Assembly (NCBI RefSeq): GCF_004342065.1
Contig: NZ_SLZU01000003.1
Span: 310,001-374,000, forward strand
Reading direction: 5' to 3'
Length of the DNA stretch: 64,000 nucleotides
DNA from: Primorskyibacter sedentarius
GTDB lineage: Bacteria > Pseudomonadota > Alphaproteobacteria > Rhodobacterales > Rhodobacteraceae
Each line of letters opens with the position of its first letter. Within the stretch, counting starts at the first letter, position 1. The notes under the pieces were generated by a model. The model was not told where the DNA came from, ran no database searches, and was given only the letters and a program-made list of their open reading frames with translations. Position numbers and translations under genes: made by a program. Below are positions 6,574-13,946 of the stretch, piece after piece.

Positions 6574-8595
6574 ATGGTTACCAAATGGACAGCGCCGGAC
6601 ACGGGCGACCACATCCCGATCGACGCGCTCACATTCAGACGTCTTGCCTCTGATTTCGCCTCGTTTCTCGATACGGCGTGGTGGTCCGCAATGATCGATC
6701 TGGGCGATACCAGCATTGCCGAATTCGCAGCATCCGTCGCGCAGCGCTTTCCGCAAGATCTGCTGATCCCGGCGGCCTATGACGAGGCCGACCGAAATGC
6801 CCGGAAAGACGGGCAATTCATCGCGATCTTCGCGCGCAAGCCCCTGCTTGAAGCGATGAACCACACCGGCAACGAATTCGGCGTCAGGAACGTGCATCTG
6901 GGCATGGTGACGTCCGAAGACTGGCTTGACCACGATGCTGCCCCCGGCGAATTGCCTGATATCGAGGTTGCCCCCGGCACGGTCGTGATGGGCATGATCG
7001 ACGACGGGCTGGCCATCGCGCACGAACTGTTTCGCGCAAGCCGCGAAACGACACGGGTGGAATATTGCGCGGTCCTGCCAACCCCCCCGGACACGAGCGC
7101 CGGGGACGCCACACAGGGCCGTATTCTGCGCAAGGACGAGATCGACACCTACCTGCACAGCCTCACATTCTCTGACCTGCTGGATGAAGAGGCGTTCTAT
7201 GCCAGGACCGGCCAGACCGACTTGGCTCAGGGCAAGTTTTCGCCGGTCTCTCTGCGCCGTTCGCACGGAACGCATATCATGGGGATCGCCGCAGGGTTCG
7301 ACCCCGATATCGCAGAGACGGGTCGGCCCATCATCTGCACGGTTTTGCCGCCGCGCGTGGTCGAAGACACCTCTGGCATCAGCTTGCTTCCATCCCTGTG
7401 TCTGGCGCTGCAATTGCTCAGCAAGCAGGCGTCGCGCTTCAAATGTGGCGGGCATCCGGTCCCGCTGGTGCTGAACTTCTCTTTCGGCAATTTTTCCGGC
7501 CCGCATGACGGGACCAGCGAAGTCGCCCGCCTGCTGGAACAGTTCATCGCCGACGATCCCGCGCAGAAGCGCTGGATGACCCTGCCTTCGGGGAACGGAA
7601 ATCTGGCACGGTCCCACGCGGTCTTGCAGTTCGACGACGCCGACCGGCAAGAGATCTCTCTCGATCTGCGTGTTCTGCCGGATGACAAAACGGCCAGCCA
7701 TGTCGAGCTTTGGATGCCTTATTCGGAACAATCCCTCCCGCCGAATTATGTCTCGGTGACGGTGACGCCCCCGTTCGGCCCCGAAAGTGCGACGGTTGAA
7801 GCCCGCCAAGGCCAGATACAGATGCTGCACGACAGCGATGGCCGGGTGATCGCAACATTGCTTTACACGTTCGAGCCGCTGCCTACGGCGCGCGGGCTGA
7901 TCACCCTGGCAATAGAGCCCACGGCCAGTCTGAAACCCGACACCCCGCTTGCGCCGTCGGGGCGCTGGAAGATCACCACACGGCCAAAGGTGATCGCGCC
8001 TTATGAACAAATAGAAGTCTGGATCAGGCGGGACGAAACCTTGCCCGGATACCGCCCCGGCGGGCGGCAATCCTTCTTCGACAATGCATGCTATGAACGG
8101 TTCGGCCCGCTGGGCAGGCCCCTGCCGGTCGATCCGCCAGACGATCCCTGCCCGGTGCGGCGCGCCGGGATGCTGAGCGGATTTGCCGGCGGAGCGTCCC
8201 CGATGGTGGTTGCGGGCTATACCGAACAGAACCATCAGCTCTCGGATTACTCCGCCGCAGGGCCGATGACCCATACACCGATGACGCCAGAACCCTCTCG
8301 CAATGGCCCGGACGCCTCGGCCCTGGCCGACGAGTCGCTTGTCCGGTGGGGCGTTCTGAGCGCGGGGTCGCGCAGCGGATCATATGTGCGTCTCGACGGT
8401 ACCAGCGTCGCCTGTCCGCGCGTGGCGCGGCTGGCCTCGGACAAGATCACGCACTGGCCTTCTACGGCGCGCGATTGGCTTGCCCACGCGGCGTCTGAAC
8501 ATCCGTTCGAACTCCCCCCCGACACTGGCGAGACCAGAACAGGTGCGGGCGGCGTCGATATTCAGGTGGACTGGCGGAAAAACGCGGCAAAGTAG
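6574..8595 (+). CDS. Subtilisin-like serine protease (S8 family)
   Basis: 673 residues. The catalytic triad is visible in family order: D143 in VMGMIDDG, H231 in SHGTHIMGIAAG and S611 in DGTSVACP. The oxyanion region is probably NFSFGNFSG. About 380 residues separate His and Ser, much longer than in plain subtilisin, implying a large inserted beta domain. There is no signal peptide or recognisable propeptide, so it is probably cytoplasmic or exported by a non-Sec route. The ATG at 6574 has a GGAG site 11 bases upstream, overlapping the end of the PAP2 gene. A protease co-transcribed with a haloperoxidase-like protein is unusual; the target could be the repeat-bearing partner or the divergent 122-residue protein. 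Confidence 0.9.
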   Translation: MVTKWTAPDTGDHIPIDALTFRRLASDFASFLDTAWWSAMIDLGDTSIAEFAASVAQRFPQDLLIPAAYDEADRNARKDGQFIAIFARKPLLEAMNHTGNEFGVRNVHLGMVTSEDWLDHDAAPGELPDIEVAPGTVVMGMIDDGLAIAHELFRASRETTRVEYCAVLPTPPDTSAGDATQGRILRKDEIDTYLHSLTFSDLLDEEAFYARTGQTDLAQGKFSPVSLRRSHGTHIMGIAAGFDPDIAETGRPIICTVLPPRVVEDTSGISLLPSLCLALQLLSKQASRFKCGGHPVPLVLNFSFGNFSGPHDGTSEVARLLEQFIADDPAQKRWMTLPSGNGNLARSHAVLQFDDADRQEISLDLRVLPDDKTASHVELWMPYSEQSLPPNYVSVTVTPPFGPESATVEARQGQIQMLHDSDGRVIATLLYTFEPLPTARGLITLAIEPTASLKPDTPLAPSGRWKITTRPKVIAPYEQIEVWIRRDETLPGYRPGGRQSFFDNACYERFGPLGRPLPVDPPDDPCPVRRAGMLSGFAGGASPMVVAGYTEQNHQLSDYSAAGPMTHTPMTPEPSRNGPDASALADESLVRWGVLSAGSRSGSYVRLDGTSVACPRVARLASDKITHWPSTARDWLAHAASEHPFELPPDTGETRTGAGGVDIQVDWRKNAAK

Positions 8596-8646
8596 TCCAG
8601 CTCGGTGCAGCCGCAACAAGACCGCATCGGTCTTGGCGTGCATCTG

Positions 8647-8681
8647 CCGTGGCATCGCTTTGCCGTCTGCAGATGCCACGG
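8647..8681 (+). terminator. Hairpin after the subtilase gene
   Basis: Perfect ten-base inverted repeat, CCGTGGCATC (8647-8656) and GATGCCACGG (8672-8681), 51 bases after the subtilase stop. There is no T tract, so it is a 3' stem or a weak terminator. The remainder of 8596-8905 shows no gene. Confidence 0.5.
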
Positions 8682-8905
8682 CTCACCGTTGACGCCGACG
8701 GGAACCCTTTGCGTGGAAGCTCGCTGAATAACCAGCCTCATAGCGCGCAACTGTCAGCGGTTCGCAAAGGGGATCAGCGGGCTTCACACGCCATTTCATA
8801 GTTCATGGAAGCCGCCCGCACAGATGTCACGAGTTCCAAACTGACAACGCCCCGCAAGTAACCGGCGTCCCAAAGGCACTTCCACGCGCTGATATATCCA
8901 GAAAA

Positions 8906-8982
8906 TGGCGCCCACGGGAGGACTCGAACCCCCAACAGCCCGATTAGAAGTCGGATATTCTATCCAGTTGAATTACGTGGGC
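8906..8982 (-). tRNA. tRNA-Arg(UCU)
   Basis: A 77-base cloverleaf on the minus strand with encoded CCA (8908-8906). The acceptor stem GCCCACG pairs with CGTGGGC, discriminator G. The D arm is ATTC/GAAT, the anticodon loop CTTCTAA carries TCT, and the T loop is TTCGAGT. No integrase or attachment-site duplication is seen next to it. Confidence 0.93.
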
Positions 8983-9422
8983 GCACGGCACCACCTTCTA
9001 TTCAAGTTCCGACCGGTGTCAACCTGATGGCCTGTGACGGCGTGGGGGCATGGAAGGCAGATCGAATGCGGATCGAATGCGGATCGAATGCGGATCGAAT
9101 GCGGATCGTGGCCATTTCGCGGACGTCCCCAAGAGGAAATCGGCAGGCAACATTGGTGTTCTGATCAAGCGGAAGCGGCCTCCCGCAGGGTGATCGGCAG
9201 GAACGATCCGTTTAATGGCAAGGGCGTACCCCAGGCACCCAAGCTATTCGATGCAAGACTTGCGAGGGCCGCAACCGCGACCGACAGTTACCAGCTGTCC
9301 CGGTTCAGGACGGTGGGTTGATTTCCGGGCGGCACCGCATCAAATCCGCTCGCAACGGGAAAAAGCGCGGTCTATACCGGCGCGGCAGCCATTTCGCTGC
9401 GAAAAACCTGACAGGAGCCGCC
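8983..9422. other. Intergenic region upstream of the dehydrogenase
   Basis: 440 bases containing the promoter of the minus-strand tRNA-Arg, an 11-base tandem repeat at 9060-9108 (listed separately) and the leader of the 9423 dehydrogenase. Open frames crossing it have no recognisable content. Confidence 0.5.
9060..9108. repeat. 11-bp tandem repeat, 4.5 copies
   Basis: Four perfect head-to-tail copies of GATCGAATGCG plus a partial fifth (GATCG). The unit is not a multiple of three and lies in noncoding DNA. It could be a slippage product, or iterated sites for a DNA-binding protein at one per helical turn. Confidence 0.95.
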
Positions 9423-10466
9423 ATGCAAACCCGCGTCTGCCGCCTCTACGCTGCCGCCGATATCCGTATTGAGACCACCGAATTGGGCTCTCCGGGTGCC
9501 GGAGAGGTGCTTGTAGCCCTTGCCGCCGGCGGGATCTGCGGATCCGACCTGCATTATTACAAGGATGGTGGTTTCGGCCCGATCCGGGTGAAGGAACCCA
9601 TCATCCTCGGGCACGAAGCTGCGGGCGTTGTCGTGGAACTTGGCGAGGGCGTCACCGGCCTGACGGTCGGGCAGCATGTGGCGCTGAACCCCAGCCGCCC
9701 CTGCAACGCGTGCAGCTATTGTTCCGAGGGGCTGTATCAGCATTGCCTGAACATGCGCTTTCGCGGGTCCGCGATGCGCTTTCCGCATGAGCAGGGGTTG
9801 TTTCGCGACCGCATCGTGATTGATGCCGGGCAATGCGTGCCGGTCAGCGATACCGTTTCGCTCAGCGAGGCTGCGTGTTCTGAACCTCTGGCGGTCTGCC
9901 TGCATGCCCGCAACAACGCAGGTGATCTGTCGGGCAAGCGCGTTCTGGTCACGGGTGCGGGCCCGATCGGGGCACTTTGCGCCGCTGTCTCGGCAGAGGC
10001 CGGAGCCTCGGAAATTGTCGTCACCGACCTTCAGGACGTGCCGTTGAAAGTGGCCGAGGCAATGGGCGCCACGGAAACCATCAACACGGGGCGCAACGCA
10101 GCTGCCATGGACCGGTTCAGCGCTGACAAGGGGCATTTCGACGTGGTTTTCGAATGCTCTGCGGCGCAACCCGCCATTCGCGGCGCGATCGAGGCGATCC
10201 GCCCACGGGGGACGCTTGTGCAAGTCGGCGTCACGGGCGATGTGGCCCTGCCCGTCAACCTGCTGGTGGGCAAGGAAATCGCGTTCCGGGGCAGCCACCG
10301 GTTCCACCCCGAATTCGCCCAAGCCGCAGAGGCAATCTCGTCGCGCAGCATTGATGTGCGCCCGATGATCTCGCAAAGCTTTCCGGTCGAGGATGCGCTT
10401 GCCGCGTTCGAAACCGCTGCGGACAGAACACGTGCCGTCAAGGTTCACCTGACCTTCGCGGGCTGA
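9423..10466 (+). CDS. idnD: L-idonate 5-dehydrogenase-like zinc alcohol dehydrogenase
   Basis: A 347-residue medium-chain dehydrogenase. The N-terminal GroES-like domain carries the catalytic zinc ligands (GGICGSDLHYY, LGHEAAGVV) and the structural zinc cysteines (PCNACSYCSEGLYQHC). The Rossmann motif is VTGAGPIGALCA near residue 177. The C-terminal FRGSHRFHPEF is typical of L-idonate/sorbitol-type enzymes, which oxidise L-idonate to 5-keto-gluconate with NAD(P). The start at 9423 has an AGGAG site. No partner sugar-acid genes are adjacent, so the substrate is assigned by family resemblance only; xylitol or sorbitol dehydrogenase is possible. Confidence 0.85.
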   Translation: MQTRVCRLYAAADIRIETTELGSPGAGEVLVALAAGGICGSDLHYYKDGGFGPIRVKEPIILGHEAAGVVVELGEGVTGLTVGQHVALNPSRPCNACSYCSEGLYQHCLNMRFRGSAMRFPHEQGLFRDRIVIDAGQCVPVSDTVSLSEAACSEPLAVCLHARNNAGDLSGKRVLVTGAGPIGALCAAVSAEAGASEIVVTDLQDVPLKVAEAMGATETINTGRNAAAMDRFSADKGHFDVVFECSAAQPAIRGAIEAIRPRGTLVQVGVTGDVALPVNLLVGKEIAFRGSHRFHPEFAQAAEAISSRSIDVRPMISQSFPVEDALAAFETAADRTRAVKVHLTFAG

Positions 10467-10477
10467 GACAAAGGCGG

Positions 10478-10512
10478 GCTTGCGCGGCGCCACCCCCCGG
10501 CCCCGCGCAAGC
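10478..10512. terminator. Hairpin between convergent genes
   Basis: Perfect ten-base inverted repeat, GCTTGCGCGG and CCGCGCAAGC, with a 15-base loop, 11 bases after the dehydrogenase stop. The neighbouring stress-protein gene converges on it. No T tract follows on either strand. Confidence 0.55.
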
Positions 10513-10586
10513 GGATCTGCGGCCCTGCAAAAGCGGTTACCTCCGTCCGCGCCCGCATGCCCGACTCGCCGACTGCGACGACCGGA

Positions 10587-10994
10587 TCAGCGCAGCACGT
10601 GCACCGAGCAGCGCGCATGTCGCACGACCTGATGCGCGGTCGAGCCCAGAAGGTAGTCCTGCATGCCCGGCCGGTGCGAGGCGATGACGATGCAATCGGC
10701 CCCGATTTCTGCGGCGTAATCCAGAATGGCCCGCCCCGAGTGCCCTTGCCGCACCACGCCCTCGCCATTTGGCAGGGTGGACGCCATTTTTGACAATTCC
10801 GTGGCAATCGCGTTGCGGCTTTCGTTGAGGTAGTCATCCGGGATGTAGTTGATCGCATAGGCCGGAACCTGTTCCATGATATGCAGAAGGGTGACCTTTG
10901 CATTCTCGATCGACAGGGCTCGCGCGATGTCCAGCGCCCCCTTGATGTCCCTGTCCTCATCAAACGAAACCGGGACCAGAATATTGCAATACAT
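10587..10994 (-). CDS. Universal stress protein (UspA family)
   Basis: 135 residues, the usual size of a single-domain Usp. It starts MYCNILVPVSFDEDRD, has the central LLHIMEQVP strand, and ends with the ATP-binding signature SHRPGMQDYLLGSTAHQVVRH followed by CSVHVLR. Usp proteins bind ATP and support survival under stress or low oxygen. An FNR-type half-perfect palindrome lies 61-74 bases upstream, suggesting oxygen-dependent control. It is transcribed alone. Confidence 0.93.
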   Translation of the reverse strand: MYCNILVPVSFDEDRDIKGALDIARALSIENAKVTLLHIMEQVPAYAINYIPDDYLNESRNAIATELSKMASTLPNGEGVVRQGHSGRAILDYAAEIGADCIVIASHRPGMQDYLLGSTAHQVVRHARCSVHVLR

Positions 10995-11054
10995 CTACGC
11001 ACTCCATTTCATCCAAATTTGGTGTCAGCCTGACAGCTAACCACTTTCAAATCA

Positions 11055-11068
11055 TTGACGCAGGTCAG
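11055..11068 (-). promoter_or_regulatory. Candidate FnrL/FNR box
   Basis: TTGAC-GCAG-GTCAG, one base short of the FNR-family consensus TTGAY-N4-RTCAA. It lies upstream of the universal stress gene at a spacing compatible with activation. Usp genes are known FNR-family targets in many proteobacteria, but binding here is only inferred. Confidence 0.4.
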
Positions 11069-11169
11069 GTCCCGCAAAGCAATCCGCGACACTTGCAAGG
11101 AACTTGTTCAGCGCCCCGGCCGCATAAGCGCCGCACGATCAGGCGGCAGCGGCCACTATCCATGCCATG

Positions 11170-11490
11170 TCAGAATGTGCTCGTGACCTCGTACATCACC
11201 GGCTCGAAGGCCCGGCACAGCCCGTTGATCCGCCGGTTGCGTTCACGCATCTCGGGGCTGCGCAGCATCGCCTGAAAATCCTCGCGCCGGTTCCATTGCG
11301 AATAGTTGGCAATCCGGGTCTGGGCATCATTGACATGCAGGCCCGCAGAAACGAAGCCCGGCTGCTTGGAAATGAAAACCTCGTAGGCCTCTGTCAATTC
11401 GTCCAGAAGATCCTGACAGGTGCCGGGCGTCATTTCGAACGTCGTGATGACTGTCTGGATCTTGCTTGGATATTCAATCGTAGTAGGCAT
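11170..11490 (-). CDS. Antibiotic biosynthesis monooxygenase-like (ABM) protein
   Basis: 106 residues with a ferredoxin-like ABM fold: QTVITTFEMTPGTCQDLLDELTEAY, then FISKQPGFVSAGLHV and IANYSQWNRREDFQAML. ABM proteins are small cofactor-free monooxygenases or heme-degrading enzymes, and many are of unknown role. The start at 11490 has a GGAGG site. It is the last gene of a probable three-gene operon after the kinase-like protein (62-base gap). Confidence 0.8.
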   Translation of the reverse strand: MPTTIEYPSKIQTVITTFEMTPGTCQDLLDELTEAYEVFISKQPGFVSAGLHVNDAQTRIANYSQWNRREDFQAMLRSPEMRERNRRINGLCRAFEPVMYEVTSTF

Positions 11491-11552
11491 GGCATCCTCC
11501 GTTTTCTGCCAGTTTGGCAGGTTCGGAGCGACAGGCAAAGCCCCTTGCGTGC

Positions 11553-12395
11553 CTAGACGTTGGGCTCTCCCTGAAGACCCAGGATCTTGCGAAATCCGGT
11601 CCAGTATCCGGGCAAGCGCGGTGGTTCCTGCATGCCGCGCAGCGCCTCTTCGGCCCATGGCTGCATCGCGCGGGTCGCAAAATCGCGCCCCCAGTCCAGG
11701 AAAGCCTCAGCCTCGGGCGGGCGCAGACGGCAGGCCGACCCGACCAGCCCGACAAGCGTTTCGGGCGGGGAATACCATTCATCCTGAATGCCCGTCACGC
11801 GTTTCTGCATCAGCGGACCGACAAGACGCATCAGGCGCTTGTCGGAATATTGCAGCAACATCCGGCCCATTTCATCGCGGGAATAATGGATGAGCGGCGG
11901 GAAAGTGTCGAAGAACACGGCCTTGCCGTCCATAATCGCAAAATTGCGGATCGAGGGGTGAAAGCCGATGCGCGTGTCGATCTTCTGCGATCCGTGCCAG
12001 AAACTGGCGATGCATTGCCCCGCCGCTTCCATCATGCCAAGCGCGTCATCCAGACCGGCGCGCTGCATCAGGGGTCGCATAAGGCTGTCTTCGGGCAGCG
12101 CCTCCTGCACGATCACGGGCTGGCGCGCACCGTCAATGCTCACCAGATGCATCTCGGTGTCGGGGATCGTGACGCCGCATTGGCGAAGGGCCGCGAAATA
12201 ATCGTCATGGCATTGCTTGAGCCGATCAAGTGCAGCCGCGTCGGGAAGGCCGCGGTAAACCTTGATCACCTTGTCCGAAAGCGGGCCGCTCGCAGGCCGG
12301 AACGGCGCGCAGAAATATCCCAGCTTCGAGATTGTGTGCCCCCGCGTAGAGGGTTCGGCTTTGATCAGCGCAACAAGCGCGTCGGGATCTGTCAT
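11553..12395 (-). CDS. Uncharacterised 280-residue protein, possibly degenerate kinase fold
   Basis: No family recognised with certainty. The stretch TRIGFHPSIRNFAIMDGKAV followed by FFDTFPP resembles the catalytic-loop and metal-binding region of aminoglycoside-phosphotransferase-like kinases (His-x4-Asn followed by a late Asp). The usual catalytic Asp after His is absent, so the fold may be kept without activity. An earlier VIKVYRGLPD could be the N-lobe lysine strand. No signal peptide or membrane segment. It lies 33 bases after the ParA gene. The start at 12395 has a GGAGCC site. Confidence 0.7.
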   Translation of the reverse strand: MTDPDALVALIKAEPSTRGHTISKLGYFCAPFRPASGPLSDKVIKVYRGLPDAAALDRLKQCHDDYFAALRQCGVTIPDTEMHLVSIDGARQPVIVQEALPEDSLMRPLMQRAGLDDALGMMEAAGQCIASFWHGSQKIDTRIGFHPSIRNFAIMDGKAVFFDTFPPLIHYSRDEMGRMLLQYSDKRLMRLVGPLMQKRVTGIQDEWYSPPETLVGLVGSACRLRPPEAEAFLDWGRDFATRAMQPWAEEALRGMQEPPRLPGYWTGFRKILGLQGEPNV

Positions 12396-12428
12396 GGCAC
12401 GCGGCTCCGTCAGTCGGTTGCGGTGTGC

Positions 12429-13064
12429 TTACCCCTCTGACAGCAAAAGCGCCACCTCTTCGCACAGCGCCGCCACTTCGGCACGTGCGGGGCCACGCGG
12501 CGCCTCTATCGCACCCAGCCCCTGCCCCAGCGTCTCAGCATAGACAACGCGGTTCGCAAGCTGCGAAGATGCAACCTGAGCATCCAGTTTGGAGGCCGCT
12601 TCGGCGACATCCGCGCTTAGCCTTGTGCCCGCGCGGGCGCGGTTCATCACCACCATCGCCAGCTTGTTTTCGCGCCGCGCCAGATCCAGTACGCCCTCGG
12701 TCGCCCAAAGATCGACATGGCTCATCGAGACGGGCACAACCACCAGATCAGCCGCACGCAGGGCCGGGCGCAGATCGCTGTCGGCCTTCGGCGGTGTATC
12801 GACGATGATGATATCATGTTTGTCGGCCAGTTTGCGACATTCATAGGTCACCCCCCAGGCCGAGGATGTGGCAAATTCGATCTCTTCGTCCTCGAACCGT
12901 TCCACCCGGGTCATGAACCAACGCCCGAGGCTGCCCTGGGGGTCCACATCCACGACTGCGACGCTCTTGCCCGCACGGGCAAATCCAACGGCAAGATTGA
13001 CCGCCACCGTAGTTTTGCCCGACCCGCCCTTTTGCTGCGCGACGGTGATGACGCTTCCTGTCAT
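12429..13064 (-). CDS. ParA/MinD-family ATPase, orphan
   Basis: 211 residues. The deviant Walker A motif KGGSGKTT (residues 12-19) is complete with the signature lysine, and VVDVDPQGS and IIVDTPPK supply Walker A'/B. ParA-type ATPases position plasmids, chromosomes or protein clusters. There is no ParB, no parS-like repeat and no replication gene nearby, so it is an orphan, perhaps acting with the two genes after it. The start at 13064 (MTGSVITVAQQ) has a GAGGAA site; a start nine codons upstream is less likely. It is closest to short cytoplasmic ParA proteins. Confidence 0.9.
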   Translation of the reverse strand: MTGSVITVAQQKGGSGKTTVAVNLAVGFARAGKSVAVVDVDPQGSLGRWFMTRVERFEDEEIEFATSSAWGVTYECRKLADKHDIIIVDTPPKADSDLRPALRAADLVVVPVSMSHVDLWATEGVLDLARRENKLAMVVMNRARAGTRLSADVAEAASKLDAQVASSQLANRVVYAETLGQGLGAIEAPRGPARAEVAALCEEVALLLSEG

Positions 13065-13255
13065 GTGGTTTTTGTTCCTCGTTGCCGACAATTCGTCGCT
13101 GATTCGCGTCTTTTGGAAACGCGCTTTGGGTCAAGCTGCGGCGCGGAAATCAAGACGTCAAGCCCCGGAGCCCGAAAGAGTGGTCCGTGCATCCATTAAC
13201 CGGCCATTAATCACTTCTCGCAATGCTTCTTGTCTCGATACGAGGGCGGGTCAAA

Positions 13256-13893
13256 ATGCTGAGGAATCTGATCCTGCTGCTTTGCCTTGTGGCCACGCAG
13301 GCATCCGCTGGCGCCTGGCCAAGACAGAAAGGAAGCGGGTTCGCCAGTATCGCGACCCGGCTGGAATTCGACGAGACCTACACTCTCTCGCCATCCTATA
13401 ATTCAATTTACCTCGAATACGGTTTGAATGGTCGTCACACGCTGGGTGTGGATGCCGGTCAGTCAAGCGATGGCGCCACACGGACGGTTGCCTTCCTTCG
13501 CATGCCTCTCTTCGAAACGAAGCGCGGCAACCCCGTTGCGATAGAGCTGGGACTGGGCAAATCGACGAACAGATCGTCCTGCGGCCGGGCATGTCCTGGG
13601 GACGCGGTCTGAAATACGGCTGGCTGGCAGCGGACGGATTGGCAGAGCTTTACGAGACAGGGAATGTCACGCTGAAACTCGACGTGACGTTTGGGCTGAA
13701 AAGCAAGGCCGGGCACATGCTGATCCTGCAATTGCAAAACGAAAAGCCGATCATGGCGCCAACACAGACGGCCGTCGCCCCATCCGTCGTGCTGCCCTTT
13801 GGCAAGAAACGCCATTTGGAAATCGGCGGCGCAATGTCACTGAACGATCGTGAAAGCTACAGTTTCAAATTCGGACTCTGGCAGGATTTCTGA
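13256..13893 (+). pseudogene. Exported beta-rich protein with a frameshift
   Basis: The 5' part encodes a signal peptide (MLRNLILLLCLVATQASA) and a mature start GAWPRQKGSGF, then beta-strand-like sequence. Around 13556-13562 the frame is lost, and the continuation (IDEQIVLRPGMSWGRGLKYGW to the end, GLWQDF) lies in the next frame. A single missing base near GGCAAATCGAC would restore one protein of about 212 residues. It looks like a small outer-membrane or periplasmic barrel protein; no precise family is claimed. Either a recent inactivating deletion or a sequencing error explains it. Confidence 0.75.
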
Positions 13894-13907
13894 CGCCCCG
13901 AAACGAA

Positions 13908-13937
13908 GGGGCCGGAGCGAAAGCATCGCCCCGGCCC
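13908..13937. terminator. Bidirectional hairpin between convergent genes
   Basis: GGGGCCGG-A-GCGA pairs with TCGC-C-CCGGCCC across a five-base loop, between the frameshifted gene and the beta-helix gene. The stem is very GC-rich with no T tract. Confidence 0.6.
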
Positions 13938-13946
13938 ACGCCAATC

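Noticed and set aside
6559-8274. Minus-strand open frame of 571 codons
   Set aside because: Antisense of the subtilase gene with its complete catalytic triad; no recognisable content of its own.
9060-9108. CRISPR array
   Set aside because: The repeats are 11 bases and directly adjacent with no spacers, and no cas genes are present.
12429-13064. Plasmid partition locus or replication origin
   Set aside because: The ParA gene has no ParB, parS-like repeats or replication initiator, and neighbours are chromosomal housekeeping genes.
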